Shown in pieces: positions 11,443-20,465 of a stretch of 60,221 nt of DNA. The stretch is taken from contig CACNUI010000008.1 in the NCBI GenBank assembly GCA_902623545.1, positions 1 to 60,221 on the forward strand, in the 5' to 3' direction. Numbering within the stretch: the stretch's first letter is position 1; each line of letters starts with the position of its first letter. The stretch comes from an uncultured Alphaproteobacteria bacterium. Lineage in GTDB: Bacteria; Pseudomonadota; Alphaproteobacteria; HIMB59; GCA-002718135. Both the position numbers and the translations under genes were made by a program. The notes beneath the pieces are model-generated. The model made no database searches. It saw only the letters and a program-made list of their open reading frames with translations, and was not told where the DNA came from.

Positions 11443-13235
11443 TAGTACACTCTTCTTTTAGGTGGTATTGGCTGAACATGATTGGTTAGGGTATTCATGT
11501 GAACACCTCTAGATCCCATGCTCACATCTCCCTTATTGTTTAACCAGGCTAAAGAGTGAACTAACCAATTATTATCATCTCTTTCTTTGTAATCTTCTCT
11601 TGCATGTGCACCTCTACTTTCAGTTCGATTTAATGCTGAATGAAGAGTAACTTTTGATTGTGCCATTAAATTGTGCAACTCTAAAGCTTCGACCAAGTCT
11701 GTATTAAAGATTAATGATTTGTCTTTAATATCTATGTCATCCATTGAGCTTTCAACTTCTGAATATTCTTCAATACCTTTTGATATGAGATCATGCGTTC
11801 TAAATACTGCACATTTTTGTTGCATTATATGTTGCATGGAAGTACGAAGTTCTCCTGTTGTTGAATTTCCTTTGCTGTTTCTAATCTTGTCAAATCGATC
11901 AATAATATTATCTGTTTTTGATTTACTAATTTCAATTTTTTTAGAATTTGGTTTTATTTTTTCTTTACATGTGAGACTGGCTGCTTTGCCAAAAACAACA
12001 AGGTCAATTAATGAATTTGTTCCTAATCTATTTGCACCATGTACTGAAACACATGCAGCCTCACCAACAGCCATTAAACCTTCACACACATTATCTGGAT
12101 TTTCATTTGTTGGTCTTAGAACTTCTGTTCTATAATTTGTTGGTATACCACCCATATTGTAATGAACCGTTGGAAGAACTGGTATTGGATCTTTAGTCAA
12201 ATCAACTCCTGCAAATATTTTTGCAGTTTCTGAAATACCAGGCAATCTTTTTTGCAATGTATCAGCATCAATGTGTTCAAGATGAAGAAGCACATGATCG
12301 GCATTGTCTCCACAACCTCGATTTTCATTAATTTCAATTGTCATTGCTCGACTAACTACATCCCTTGATGCTAGATCTTTTGCGTTTGGAGCATATCTTT
12401 CCATAAATCTTTCACCATCACTATTAGTTAAATATCCACCTTCACCTCTTGCTCCCTCAGTGATCAGTACTCCTGCACCGTAAACTCCAGTTGGGTGAAA
12501 CTGAATAAATTCCATATCAGAAAGAGGTAGGTTTTGCCTTAAAGCCATTGCACTACCATCACCAGTACATATGTGAGCACTCGTAGATGAGAAGTAAGCT
12601 CTTCCATATCCACCAGTAGCTAGAATTGTTTGATGAGATAAAAATCGATGAATTGATCCATCTTCTAAACACCATGTTACCACTCCAATACAATTACCTT
12701 GATCATCGGAAATTAAATCTAAAACAAAATATTCAATATAAAATTCTACATTATTTTTAAGTGATTGCTGATAGAGTGTGTGGAGTAAAGCGTGTCCCGT
12801 TCTATCAGCTGCTGCACAAGCTCTCATAGCAGGAGCTCCCTCGCCATTATTAGTTAAGTGACCACCAAAAGGTCTTTGATAGATCTTTCCATCATCTGTT
12901 CTACTAAAAGGCATTCCATATTCTTCAAGTTCAATTACTGCTTCAGGCGCTTTAGAACATAAATATTCTATTGCATCTTGATCTCCGAGCCAGTCTGAGC
13001 CCTTAACTGTATCATACATGTGCCACTTCCAATTATCTTCTCCCATATTACCTAGGGCTGCACCGATTCCACCTTGTGCTGCAACAGTATGACTTCTTGT
13101 TGGAAACACTTTTGATATACAGGCTGTTTTTAATCCAGCTTCTGCACACCCAAGCGTTGCTCTGAGTCCCGATCCTCCAGCTCCGACAACAACAACGTCA
13201 TAATGGTGATCAATAATATTGTATGAATTAGTCAT
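11442..13235 (-). CDS. sdhA: Succinate dehydrogenase flavoprotein subunit
   Basis: Oxidises succinate to fumarate; covalent FAD is expected on His49 in the [10 protein letters not shown] motif. The 597 residues match the family. Other signatures are the N-terminal [12 protein letters not shown] fold, the HPTGVYGAG substrate region and [13 protein letters not shown] near the flavin. It follows sdhD with no gap (stop and start adjacent) and overlaps sdhB by one base. It is membrane-associated through SdhC/SdhD on the cytoplasmic face. Confidence 0.97.
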   Translation of the reverse strand: MTNSYNIIDHHYDVVVVGAGGSGLRATLGCAEAGLKTACISKVFPTRSHTVAAQGGIGAALGNMGEDNWKWHMYDTVKGSDWLGDQDAIEYLCSKAPEAVIELEEYGMPFSRTDDGKIYQRPFGGHLTNNGEGAPAMRACAAADRTGHALLHTLYQQSLKNNVEFYIEYFVLDLISDDQGNCIGVVTWCLEDGSIHRFLSHQTILATGGYGRAYFSSTSAHICTGDGSAMALRQNLPLSDMEFIQFHPTGVYGAGVLITEGARGEGGYLTNSDGERFMERYAPNAKDLASRDVVSRAMTIEINENRGCGDNADHVLLHLEHIDADTLQKRLPGISETAKIFAGVDLTKDPIPVLPTVHYNMGGIPTNYRTEVLRPTNENPDNVCEGLMAVGEAACVSVHGANRLGTNSLIDLVVFGKAASLTCKEKIKPNSKKIEISKSKTDNIIDRFDKIRNSKGNSTTGELRTSMQHIMQQKCAVFRTHDLISKGIEEYSEVESSMDDIDIKDKSLIFNTDLVEALELHNLMAQSKVTLHSALNRTESRGAHAREDYKERDDNNWLVHSLAWLNNKGDVSMGSRGVHMNTLTNHVQPIPPKRRVY

Positions 13236-13565
13236 CTAAAAAAGCATTCTCACTAAATTTACAGTAATTAAAATCATGATTAAATAAATAAGACAATTAA
13301 TCGATACTTTAATAAATTTGGCTGTTTTTTTCGATGTGACATAATCTTCAATAATTGTTTGCAGTCCTAATTTTGAGTGCAGAAGCATAGATTGCATCAT
13401 AATAAAAAATAAGAATGCATTAAAATAAGATTGAAAAAAAATTTCTATTTCAGAATAAGTCATCTTTGATAAAGATATAGCAGAGTATATGAACCAAAAC
13501 GTCAAGGGTATTAAAATTGAAGCGGTGATTCTTTGGGTTAACCATTTAAGGGCATAATTTTTCAT
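13236..13565 (-). CDS. sdhD: Succinate dehydrogenase membrane anchor subunit D
   Basis: A 109-residue protein with three hydrophobic segments (about 15-33, 47-67, 84-106), the expected architecture of SdhD. It contains LHSKLGLQTIIEDYV, the heme/quinone-side motif of this family. Its ATG overlaps the end of sdhC by four bases (ATGA) and its stop abuts sdhA. Together with SdhC it anchors complex II and forms the ubiquinone site. Confidence 0.92.
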   Translation of the reverse strand: MKNYALKWLTQRITASILIPLTFWFIYSAISLSKMTYSEIEIFFQSYFNAFLFFIMMQSMLLHSKLGLQTIIEDYVTSKKTAKFIKVSINCLIYLIMILITVNLVRMLF

Positions 13566-13957
13566 GCAAAATACCAGACAACTAAACTAGAAATTAAGGT
13601 TAAACATATAACAGCATAACCAGATTTATATACTTGTGATAATTCCATACCAATACCAAATGACCAATATAATTTTCTAAATCCATTGAATAAATGATAA
13701 AAAAGACCAACAGTCCAAATCATTAGAACTAGTTTGAACAAGATACTCTTAGAAAGAGTTTCAAAATAAATATAGAATTCAGGGCCAAAACTAATCAAAA
13801 AAAACCAGATTGAAATTAATAGTGCACCCACACTTAATCCTATTCCAGATATCCTATGAAAAATTGAAAATACTGCTGTAAGGACTCTTTTGTGAATAGA
13901 TAAGTGAGGTGATAATGGTCTATTATCAGTCATTTTTTTCATATTTTTATACTTCAT
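13562..13957 (-). CDS. sdhC: Succinate dehydrogenase cytochrome b556 subunit
   Basis: First gene of the sdh-mdh-suc-lpd run. It has the SdhC N-terminal signature RPLSPHLSIHKR, the quinone-site region SIFHRISGIG and the heme-ligand segment YHLFNGFRKLYW, with three membrane helices. The start is uncertain: an in-frame TTG at 13984 and ATGs at 13957, 13942 and 13933 all precede the conserved part. I give 13957 (131 residues); 13933 would put RPLSPH six residues closer to typical SdhC starts. No convincing Shine-Dalgarno distinguishes them. Confidence 0.9.
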   Translation of the reverse strand: MKYKNMKKMTDNRPLSPHLSIHKRVLTAVFSIFHRISGIGLSVGALLISIWFFLISFGPEFYIYFETLSKSILFKLVLMIWTVGLFYHLFNGFRKLYWSFGIGMELSQVYKSGYAVICLTLISSLVVWYFA

Positions 13958-13984
13958 AAGTAAGTATTTTTCTTTAAATTTCAA

Positions 13985-14135
13985 AATATTAATGGTTTAG
14001 TTTTTTTTTCTTACTATCATGGAAGTTTGTAAAATGTTGATAAAAAGTAGCAAAATTTGTTAAAATCAGACAAAATTACCACCAAATTCTTCTAAAAATC
14101 TTGAATTTTAAATAGATAGATATTACTCTAAATAA
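13985..14135. other. AT-rich intergenic stretch upstream of sdhC
   Basis: No credible coding frame. The TTG-initiated extension of sdhC reaches its right-hand edge. On the plus strand a weak promoter-like pair (TTGAAT at 14101-14106 and TACTCT near 14124-14129) would place a transcription start close to 14136, where the structured element begins. On the minus strand this must hold the sdhC ribosome binding region and possibly the promoter of the whole TCA operon; no consensus boxes stand out. Confidence 0.35.
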
Positions 14136-14271
14136 GCCGGATAATACTCGTTTCTTAGCTTCGGAGGAACGCCAAGATTTTTTAATTATCTTACCCGCCG
14201 TTTGATAATTAATTGAGTTTCTTATTCTAGAGAAGTGTCTGCCAAGGTGCAAACTAGTTTTAGAGTCCGGC
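14136..14271. ncRNA. Candidate structured RNA (rod-like), strand undetermined
   Basis: This GC-richer 136-bp element in an otherwise AT-rich gap folds into a continuous rod of nested complementary segments: 14136-14141 with 14266-14271 (GCCGGA/TCCGGC), 14147-14149 with 14263-14265, 14150-14153 with 14251-14254, 14159-14162 with 14232-14235, 14174-14177 with 14220-14223, and an apical 9-bp perfect stem 14182-14190/14204-14212 around a 13-base loop containing CCCGCCG. It ends exactly at the stop codon of the flanking hydrolase. A rod with internal bubbles would suit a 6S-like RNA, or on the minus strand part of the sdhC leader. I cannot assign a known family by sight. Confidence 0.4.
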
Positions 14272-15261
14272 CTAATCTAAATTTTTATTAAAAAAATCTT
14301 CCATCTTTTTAGAGTATTCCTCTGGATATTTAAACATAGCATCGATATGAAAAGAATTTTCAACCAACCAAAACTCAGCGTTAATTTTATTTTGATTTGT
14401 ATATTCTTTAAAATAATTAAAATGTCTCGTTAAGATTCTTGTATCAGAGTCACCGTGAGTAAAAAAATAAAATTGTTTATCAGATAATTTTTCAGCTGGA
14501 GATAATTTGCTTGGATCTATGCCAGTTAAGATTCTTCCAGCTAAGCTTACAGCTGGTCCAAATTCAATAGCTAAACCATATCTTGCTATTTCATCTTTTA
14601 AAATCATATTAAATTCAGCAAGTGAACTATCAGCCCATACCGCTAGTATTTCTGGTTCAGCATATGCTGCAAAGATAGAGGTGCTTGCACCAAGAGATAT
14701 TCCATGTAATCCAATGCTATTAGACTTGAAACCAATTTTTTTTAAAAAATCGAATGCACCAAGGATATCATTATACGACTTTAAACCTAAATCATCATAA
14801 CTACTTACAGTGTCACTTTGGCCGTAGTTTCTTAAATCTATTGTAAGAACATTAAATTTTTTGTTGACTAAAAAACTTGCAATAAGATTAGGTTCAGACT
14901 TACATTTTCCATTTGGACTTATACCATGTGTTACAATTATAATTGGTCTATTTGGAAAATAATTAAACAGCCATCCATTAATCTTGATATCAGTTTCACG
15001 AGATTTAAAATATACATCTTGCCATTCATCTAAATAATAGTCTTTGAAATTAAAATTTTCTCTTACTTTTTTTCGTGCAAGAATTAAATATTCATGTGAA
15101 TCTACTGTTGTACTCCATGAATTAGGAAGAGATCCCTCGTGTAAACCACAAGTTGGATCTATTTTTAAAATTTGATAAGCAACATAAAAACCTGCAGTAA
15201 AATAAACTACTATTAATAAAACTATTGTACTTACTAAAAATCTGACTACGTATTTCATCAA
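14272..15261 (-). CDS. Membrane-anchored alpha/beta hydrolase
   Basis: A 329-residue protein with an N-terminal transmembrane or signal-anchor helix (residues 5-30) followed by an alpha/beta-hydrolase fold: VTHGI oxyanion strand, nucleophile elbow GLHGISLGAS, acid candidate HGDSDTR and a C-terminal ENSFHID with the probable catalytic His. It resembles the BEM46/serine aminopeptidase-like hydrolases. Its ATG overlaps zapE by four bases, so it is the last gene of the udg-MFS-smORF-zapE string. Substrate unknown. Confidence 0.8.
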   Translation of the reverse strand: MMKYVVRFLVSTIVLLIVVYFTAGFYVAYQILKIDPTCGLHEGSLPNSWSTTVDSHEYLILARKKVRENFNFKDYYLDEWQDVYFKSRETDIKINGWLFNYFPNRPIIIVTHGISPNGKCKSEPNLIASFLVNKKFNVLTIDLRNYGQSDTVSSYDDLGLKSYNDILGAFDFLKKIGFKSNSIGLHGISLGASTSIFAAYAEPEILAVWADSSLAEFNMILKDEIARYGLAIEFGPAVSLAGRILTGIDPSKLSPAEKLSDKQFYFFTHGDSDTRILTRHFNYFKEYTNQNKINAEFWLVENSFHIDAMFKYPEEYSKKMEDFFNKNLD

Positions 15262-16295
15262 TCTGGTTTTACTATAGTCATCTCATATAATCTGCTAGCA
15301 GTTCTTTTAAATTCTTCTGCTAGAGTATTTATATTATTTAATGAATTAATAGGCTTAGATGCCAGTATCACTATTGAACAATTATTCTCGTAAAGCATAT
15401 CAATTAAGCTTATGAACCTGCGGCAGGAGTCTTTTTTTTCTTGATTAAACTCTGGAACATTATTTAAAAAAATTAATTTAAATTTTTTTGCTATATTATT
15501 ATAATCTAAGTGACTTAAATTATCTTCACAAATTTTATCAAAGTCTGTCATTAATATATTTGATGAACATTTATTGAATATAATTTCTCTACTATTAGAT
15601 TTTATACTTATAGTTGTAATGTGTGAATTATCTACAAACCGATTAAAAAGCTTGTTAAACTCATCATTTGTTTCCTGATTAATAGGAGAAAAATATGTTT
15701 TTGATTGATTAAGTGTCTCCCTTCTATAGTCTGTATTAATATTGATATTGATAATTTCATAATTTTTTTTTATTAAGTCAATGAAGGGCAAAAAGTCATT
15801 TCTTTGAAGTCCATTTTTGTATAAATCATCAGGATGGAAATTTGATGAAATAATCAAAAATATTCTATATTTTGACATAAAGAAAAAAATTTTTTTAATA
15901 ATTAATGCATCTACGATGTTAAAAATGTGCATTTCATCAACAAAAAGTATTTTAAATTTTTTCCCTAAATTTTTAATATAATTTTCAATTGCTTCATCTT
16001 TACTTGAAGAATTTTTAATAACATTATGAATCTTAATCATTAAATTATTAAAATGGATTTTGGTACCCACTTTTGAATTTTGATAGAAAAGATTTAATAG
16101 AAATGTTTTTCCTGTACCAACTTTTCCAAACAAGTAGATACCGTATTTTTTATTAGTATTTGAAAAAAAATTGGTCTTTTGGTTTTTATTCCAAATAGTA
16201 TCGATTTTTTTTAATACTTCTAATTGTGATCGATTTGATTTAATAAAATTATTTTCAACAAAGCTCTTGTATTGATCAATAACAGTGAAAGACAT
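15258..16295 (-). CDS. zapE: ZapE/AFG1-family ATPase
   Basis: An AAA-type ATPase related to E. coli ZapE (a cell-division protein that acts on the Z-ring) and mitochondrial AFG1. The 345-residue protein has Walker A LFGKVGTGKT (residues about 55-64), Walker B ILFVDEMHI (Asp120/Glu121), the family's downstream SNFHPDDLYKNGLQR sensor region and the C-terminal FKRTASRLYEM segment. The start ATG overlaps the stop of a 50-residue ORF (TAATG). In alphaproteobacteria zapE often lies near sdh/mdh genes, as here. Confidence 0.9.
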   Translation of the reverse strand: MSFTVIDQYKSFVENNFIKSNRSQLEVLKKIDTIWNKNQKTNFFSNTNKKYGIYLFGKVGTGKTFLLNLFYQNSKVGTKIHFNNLMIKIHNVIKNSSSKDEAIENYIKNLGKKFKILFVDEMHIFNIVDALIIKKIFFFMSKYRIFLIISSNFHPDDLYKNGLQRNDFLPFIDLIKKNYEIINININTDYRRETLNQSKTYFSPINQETNDEFNKLFNRFVDNSHITTISIKSNSREIIFNKCSSNILMTDFDKICEDNLSHLDYNNIAKKFKLIFLNNVPEFNQEKKDSCRRFISLIDMLYENNCSIVILASKPINSLNNINTLAEEFKRTASRLYEMTIVKPD

Positions 16296-16447
16296 TATTT
16301 TTTACCCAAAAATGAAGAGAGTTTTTTTAATGTTTCATTTTCTGAATTTGAAATTTTATTCATTTCTTTCTTTTTTTTTAGTCTTTTATATTCTTTTAAA
16401 AGAAAAGTTAAACTTTCTGATATATCTTTGGTTATATCCTTAATCAT
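16295..16447 (-). CDS. Small charged protein (50 aa), coupled to zapE
   Basis: ATG at 16447, 50 codons, TAA at 16297-16295. The stop overlaps the zapE ATG (TAATG), and the start lies eight bases inside the end of the upstream MFS gene. The product is lysine/glutamate-rich with a helical, possibly coiled-coil pattern (ESLTFLLKEYKRLKKKKEM) and a C-terminal LKKLSSFLGKK. Without it there would be an unusual gap of about 145 bases between two tightly packed genes. Family unknown; the coupling supports translation. Confidence 0.6.
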   Translation of the reverse strand: MIKDITKDISESLTFLLKEYKRLKKKKEMNKISNSENETLKKLSSFLGKK

Positions 16448-17630
16448 TTATATTTAGAGCAATGGGTAAAATAGTTGCAATTATAATTATTAATAAAGAA
16501 ACAAATGAAATCAATCCAATACCAAAACCCAAATCAATTATATAACCAAAAATAACTGGCGATAAAGCACTAGCTAGTACACCAATTGCATGAAAAAGGG
16601 CTTTTACTGTACCTAAACTTTCTAATCCAAATAGCTCAGCCCATAATGAGCCAATGAAAGGTGCTGTTATTCCAAGATTAAAACCAAAAAAAGACATATA
16701 TAATAATAGAAAAAAATAACTATTTAGCCAAATTAAAATTAGTAATCCAAAAAAAATTGGACACAAAACGAATAGTATTGCTTTTTTTGGATTTAATAAG
16801 TCTATAAGTGGGCCTCCTAAAAGAAGGCCAAAAATTGAAAAACCACCAAAAAAAATAAATCCTGTACCTAACATTTCTATAGTCCATCCTTTTTGAGAAA
16901 AAATAAAAATTTGATGAAACATTAAACCTGTGCCTATAAAAGAAAATGCAGTTGTAAGTGGAAGATAAATTAAGAATTTTTTATTCTTAATTACATCAAT
17001 AGTTGTCCATTTTTGACTATCTTCATTAATTGATTCTTTGAATTTTTCTTGTCTTGAACTTTGATTGTTTAGCGTAAAATATAATATTGGTAAAAAGACT
17101 AACAAACTTAAAGAGCATAGTAACCAGATTTGCTTAAAGTTAAAATAATGGTTTAAATAAACTACTAAAAAAGGAAGAAACATCACTCCTAACATTCCTC
17201 CAAGATTACCAACTGATATTGCCTTGCCTCTATCTTTTCCAAAATATCTAGTCATTGTTGTTATTCCAGCATGGTTCATTGCTCCTTGACCAAAAAACCT
17301 CAATGCAAAGATTATTAAAAAGAGATAAATTATATTTGGTGGTAAAAAATAAAATGCTAAACAAGAAATAAATAATCCTAGAGTCACTAAAAAAGAATAA
17401 ATTCTTAAATCAATGAAATCGATAAGTTTGGCAAAATTTATAAGCAATAATGAACTTAATGTAGTGGACAATGCGTATACTAAACCAAATTGACCATCTG
17501 TAAGAGAGTAAAGATTTTTTATATCATCATTAAAGAGAGCGATAAAAAATGTTTGACCATAACTAGCAAAAAAAATTATTAAAAATCCGTAAATTAATAG
17601 TTTTGGATCATGAAAGAAAAATTTTCTCAT
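16440..17630 (-). CDS. Major facilitator superfamily transporter
   Basis: A 396-residue membrane protein with twelve predicted helices and MFS landmarks: the FGLVYALST helix 2 region, the loop 2-3 acidic/basic motif reduced to KLIDFIDLR, the GGMLGVMFLP helix 5 motif and a central cytoplasmic loop at about 190-215. Its start overlaps the udg gene by four bases. The substrate cannot be inferred; the neighbours are a DNA repair enzyme and ZapE, which do not suggest one. Confidence 0.85.
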   Translation of the reverse strand: MRKFFFHDPKLLIYGFLIIFFASYGQTFFIALFNDDIKNLYSLTDGQFGLVYALSTTLSSLLLINFAKLIDFIDLRIYSFLVTLGLFISCLAFYFLPPNIIYLFLIIFALRFFGQGAMNHAGITTMTRYFGKDRGKAISVGNLGGMLGVMFLPFLVVYLNHYFNFKQIWLLCSLSLLVFLPILYFTLNNQSSRQEKFKESINEDSQKWTTIDVIKNKKFLIYLPLTTAFSFIGTGLMFHQIFIFSQKGWTIEMLGTGFIFFGGFSIFGLLLGGPLIDLLNPKKAILFVLCPIFFGLLILIWLNSYFFLLLYMSFFGFNLGITAPFIGSLWAELFGLESLGTVKALFHAIGVLASALSPVIFGYIIDLGFGIGLISFVSLLIIIIATILPIALNIND

Positions 17631-18307
17631 TTTTTATCCAATTTTTTTTTAACTTTAATTAGTAAATTAACCATTTTAATTTTATTTATTCTTCCTGTAT
17701 TTACGTTTCTAGGACTAGGGTGATAACTACCAATCAATACTTTATTATCTGGAAGTTTATGCTCACTTCCATGACCAAAAATATAGTCTTTATTTTTTAT
17801 ATCATGATTTTGTTTGTAGAAATTTATACAAGCATCATGTGCGATTTTACCTAAAGCTATTATAGTTGATATATTTGTTAAGAGATTTATTTCTTTGTTA
17901 AAAAATCTAAAACAAGTTTTTAGCTCTAATGAAGTTGGTTTATCTCCTGGAGGAACACATTTAAGAGCAGTAGTTAGATATAAATTTTTAAGTACAAGAC
18001 CATCATTTTTATTTATTGAAATTGGTTGATTACAAAAACCAGCTTTGAATAAGCACTTAAATAAAAAGTCTGCAGACCTATCCCCAGTAAAAACTCTTCC
18101 TGTTCTATTTCCACCATGAGCTGCTGGAGCTAAGCCAACCATTAAAAGTTTAGCCTTTTGATCTCCATAACCTGTTATGGGCCTGCCCCAATATGTTTCA
18201 TTTTTGTATTGTTTTCTTTTTTCATCAGCGATTTTTTCTCTAAAATTAACAAGACGTGTACATTGTTGGCAATCTACAATTGATTTATTTAATTTACTTA
18301 ATGTCAT
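17627..18307 (-). CDS. Uracil-DNA glycosylase, family 5 (UDGb)
   Basis: Excises uracil and other deaminated bases from DNA. The 226-residue protein has the family-5 motif GLAPAAHGGNRTGRVFTGDR (residues 58-77), the second motif HPSPRN, and four cysteines positioned for a [4Fe-4S] cluster (Cys13, Cys16, Cys117, Cys132). The catalytic Asp of other UDG families is absent from motif 1, as is normal for UDGb. It begins 30 bases from the divergent DUF924 gene, so both promoters share that short interval. Confidence 0.93.
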   Translation of the reverse strand: MTLSKLNKSIVDCQQCTRLVNFREKIADEKRKQYKNETYWGRPITGYGDQKAKLLMVGLAPAAHGGNRTGRVFTGDRSADFLFKCLFKAGFCNQPISINKNDGLVLKNLYLTTALKCVPPGDKPTSLELKTCFRFFNKEINLLTNISTIIALGKIAHDACINFYKQNHDIKNKDYIFGHGSEHKLPDNKVLIGSYHPSPRNVNTGRINKIKMVNLLIKVKKKLDKK

Positions 18308-18337
18308 AAGGAAAATATTTATTTATATTACAGCTAT

Positions 18338-18901
18338 ATGATTAATGAAAGAGCTAAAGCAATATTAGATTTTTGTTTTATTGATACAAAGCAAGAGCAA
18401 TGGTTCAAAAAAGATGAAAATTTTGATTTAAAATTAAAAGAATTGTTTTTTTCAGATTACAATAAAGCAATTATCAATGAATACGATGAGTGGCAAGATA
18501 ATCCAGAAGAATGTGTGGCCTTAGTTTTAATTCTTGATCAATTATCCAGAAATTTTTTTAGGGGTAGTTCTAAAGCATATGACCAAGATTATAAATGTAG
18601 ATTGATTGTAAATGAAGCTGTTGATAGGGGGTATTTGGAAGAAATTGATATGGAAAAAACACATTTTTTATTATTACCTCTTATTCATAGTGAAGACTTA
18701 AGTGATCATATATTTGGCCACAAATTAGTAGATACATATTTAATAAATCATAAAGAATATAAAAAAATTAAAAATGCATGGAATGATCATACTATAGCGA
18801 TTAAAAAATTTGGAAGATACCCCCATCGAAATAAATCTCTAAATAGAATTTCTACTAAAGAGGAAGAATTATTTTTGAAACAACCTAATAGTTCGTGGTA
18901 A
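18338..18901 (+). CDS. DUF924 family protein
   Basis: A 187-residue, probably cytosolic, all-helical protein. Family hallmarks: an N-terminal ILDFCF...WF segment, the conserved LILDQLSRNFFRGSSKAY core (about residues 69-86), the HFLLLPLIHSEDL helix and the C-terminal FGRYPHRN followed by a short FL..P tail. The fold is TPR-like. The biochemical role of DUF924 proteins is not established. It is followed by a tRNA gene on the same strand. Confidence 0.9.
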   Translation: MINERAKAILDFCFIDTKQEQWFKKDENFDLKLKELFFSDYNKAIINEYDEWQDNPEECVALVLILDQLSRNFFRGSSKAYDQDYKCRLIVNEAVDRGYLEEIDMEKTHFLLLPLIHSEDLSDHIFGHKLVDTYLINHKEYKKIKNAWNDHTIAIKKFGRYPHRNKSLNRISTKEEELFLKQPNSSW

Positions 18902-18917
18902 TAATTATTAATTATTA

Positions 18918-18992
18918 GGTCTCGTGGTGAAATGGATATCACACGTGTCTTCGGAACATGGATTTGGGGTTCGAGTCCCTACGAGACCGCCA
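18918..18992 (+). tRNA. tRNA-Arg (anticodon TCG)
   Basis: A 75-base cloverleaf including an encoded CCA. Acceptor GGTCTCG pairs with CGAGACC; D arm GTGA/TCAC; anticodon stem CGTGT/ACATG (one G-T pair) around loop CTTCGGA, giving anticodon TCG; four-base variable loop; T arm TGGGG/CCCTA closing TTCGAGT; discriminator G. It reads CGN arginine codons. It lies between the DUF924 gene and ypeA. Confidence 0.96.
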
Positions 18993-19002
18993 AGTAATTG
19001 TG

Positions 19003-19425
19003 ATGGAAATAAATTATAGATTATTTACAAAAGAAGATAGTGAAGCTGTAATTGATTTATGGAGAAGATGTAAACTAATTGTGCCTTGGAATGATCCTGA
19101 GAAAGATATTTTGAGAAAATTATCTGTTGACGATGATCTTTTTATTTTAGCTGAAGAAAAAGGAGGGATAATTGCCTCTGCAATGGGAGGTTACGATGGT
19201 CACAGAGGTTATATTTACTATTTAGCTGTACTTCCTGAGTTTCAAAAAAAAGGAGTTGGTTCAGAAATATTAAAAAAAATTGAAACAAAACTTTTAAATA
19301 AAGGTTGCCCTAAAATAAATTTATTTGTTAGAGATACAAATTTAAGAGTTCAAGCTTTTTACAAAAAAAATAAATATCAAATCCAAGAATCACAAATTTA
19401 TGGAAAAAGATTAATAGAAGATTAA
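19003..19425 (+). CDS. ypeA: GNAT-family N-acetyltransferase, YpeA type
   Basis: A 140-residue acetyltransferase closely resembling E. coli YpeA: R(L/V)F..ED...VI.LW.RC near the N terminus, PWNDPEKDI, MGGYDGHRG and YYLAVLPEFQKKGVGSE carrying the acetyl-CoA loop (Q/R-x-x-G-x-G/A). The ATG at 19003 is chosen because the longer in-frame start at 18958 lies inside the tRNA gene. The 3' end overlaps the convergent asd gene by four bases. The acetyl acceptor is unknown. Confidence 0.9.
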   Translation: MEINYRLFTKEDSEAVIDLWRRCKLIVPWNDPEKDILRKLSVDDDLFILAEEKGGIIASAMGGYDGHRGYIYYLAVLPEFQKKGVGSEILKKIETKLLNKGCPKINLFVRDTNLRVQAFYKKNKYQIQESQIYGKRLIED

Positions 19426-20465
19426 ATATTTATGGAATTTGAATATTTTGAAATAATTAATTCTGCAATTTGAACAGCATTAAGTGCTGCGCCTTTACGT
19501 AAATTATCTGAGACTACCCATAAATTCAAACCATTATCTATTGATTGATCATTTCTAATTCTACTAATATAAACTTTATCCTCTCCTGCAATTTCAACAG
19601 GGGTCACATAACCTTCATCTTTTCGGTGATCAATTACAGAGATACCTTCAGAGTTAGATAATATTTCGTTAGCTTCTTTTTCATCTAATGGTGAATCAAA
19701 CTCTATATTTACTGCTTCTGAATGGCCAATGAAAACAGCTGTTCTAACACAAGTTGCTGAAACATTAATTCCCTCGTCTAAAATTTTTTTAGTTTCATCA
19801 ATCATTTTTTGCTCTTCTTCTGTATTACCATTTTCTAAAAAAGCTCCAATGTGAGGAATGGCATTAAAAGCAATTTGTTTTGTAAATTTTTCTTTTTTTA
19901 ATTCTTGGTTCGCATAAACATTTTGAGTCTGATTAAATAATTCATCCATACCTGTTTTACCTGCTCCAGAAACAGCTTGGTATGTTGATACAACAACTCT
20001 ATTTATAATTGCTTTCTCATGAAGTGGTTTTAATGCAACAACCATTTGTATTGTTGAACAATTAGGATTTGAGATAATATTTGTTCTGTTTTCATCATCA
20101 AAAAATTCATCAAGTGCATTAGCATTTACTTCAGGCACGATTAAAGGAATATTTTGTTGCATTCGAAAATGAGATGTATTGTCTATAACAAGACATCCAG
20201 CTTTAGCTGCTTTTGGTGCATATTCTGCAGAAATTTTACCTCCTGGTGAGAATAAACCAATGTGAGCTTTGGAAAAATCAAATTCTGATAATTCTTCTAC
20301 AACAATTTCTTTATCTTTAAATTCTACTTTTTTACCTTTTGATTTTGACGATGCGAGTAAATATAAATTGTCTATTGGAAAATCTCTTTGCTCTAATATT
20401 TGAACTATTTCCGTTCCTACCGCACCTGTTGCACCTGCTATTGCTATATTGTATTTTTGAGTCAT
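19422..20465 (-). CDS. asd: Aspartate-semialdehyde dehydrogenase
   Basis: Reduces aspartyl phosphate to aspartate semialdehyde, the branch point to lysine/DAP, threonine and methionine. The 347-residue protein has GATGAVG for NADP binding, catalytic Cys136 in SNPNCSTIQM, and the later substrate/catalytic Arg-His region (CVRTAVFIGHSEAV). It follows leuB with stop and start adjacent, ending the run that begins at ffh. dapF, also for DAP, lies in the divergent operon. Confidence 0.96.
   Translation of the reverse strand: MTQKYNIAIAGATGAVGTEIVQILEQRDFPIDNLYLLASSKSKGKKVEFKDKEIVVEELSEFDFSKAHIGLFSPGGKISAEYAPKAAKAGCLVIDNTSHFRMQQNIPLIVPEVNANALDEFFDDENRTNIISNPNCSTIQMVVALKPLHEKAIINRVVVSTYQAVSGAGKTGMDELFNQTQNVYANQELKKEKFTKQIAFNAIPHIGAFLENGNTEEEQKMIDETKKILDEGINVSATCVRTAVFIGHSEAVNIEFDSPLDEKEANEILSNSEGISVIDHRKDEGYVTPVEIAGEDKVYISRIRNDQSIDNGLNLWVVSDNLRKGAALNAVQIAELIISKYSNSINI

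Noticed and set aside
18958-19002. Earlier ATG for the ypeA acetyltransferase
   Set aside because: It lies inside the tRNA-Arg gene; homology to YpeA begins at ATG 19003.
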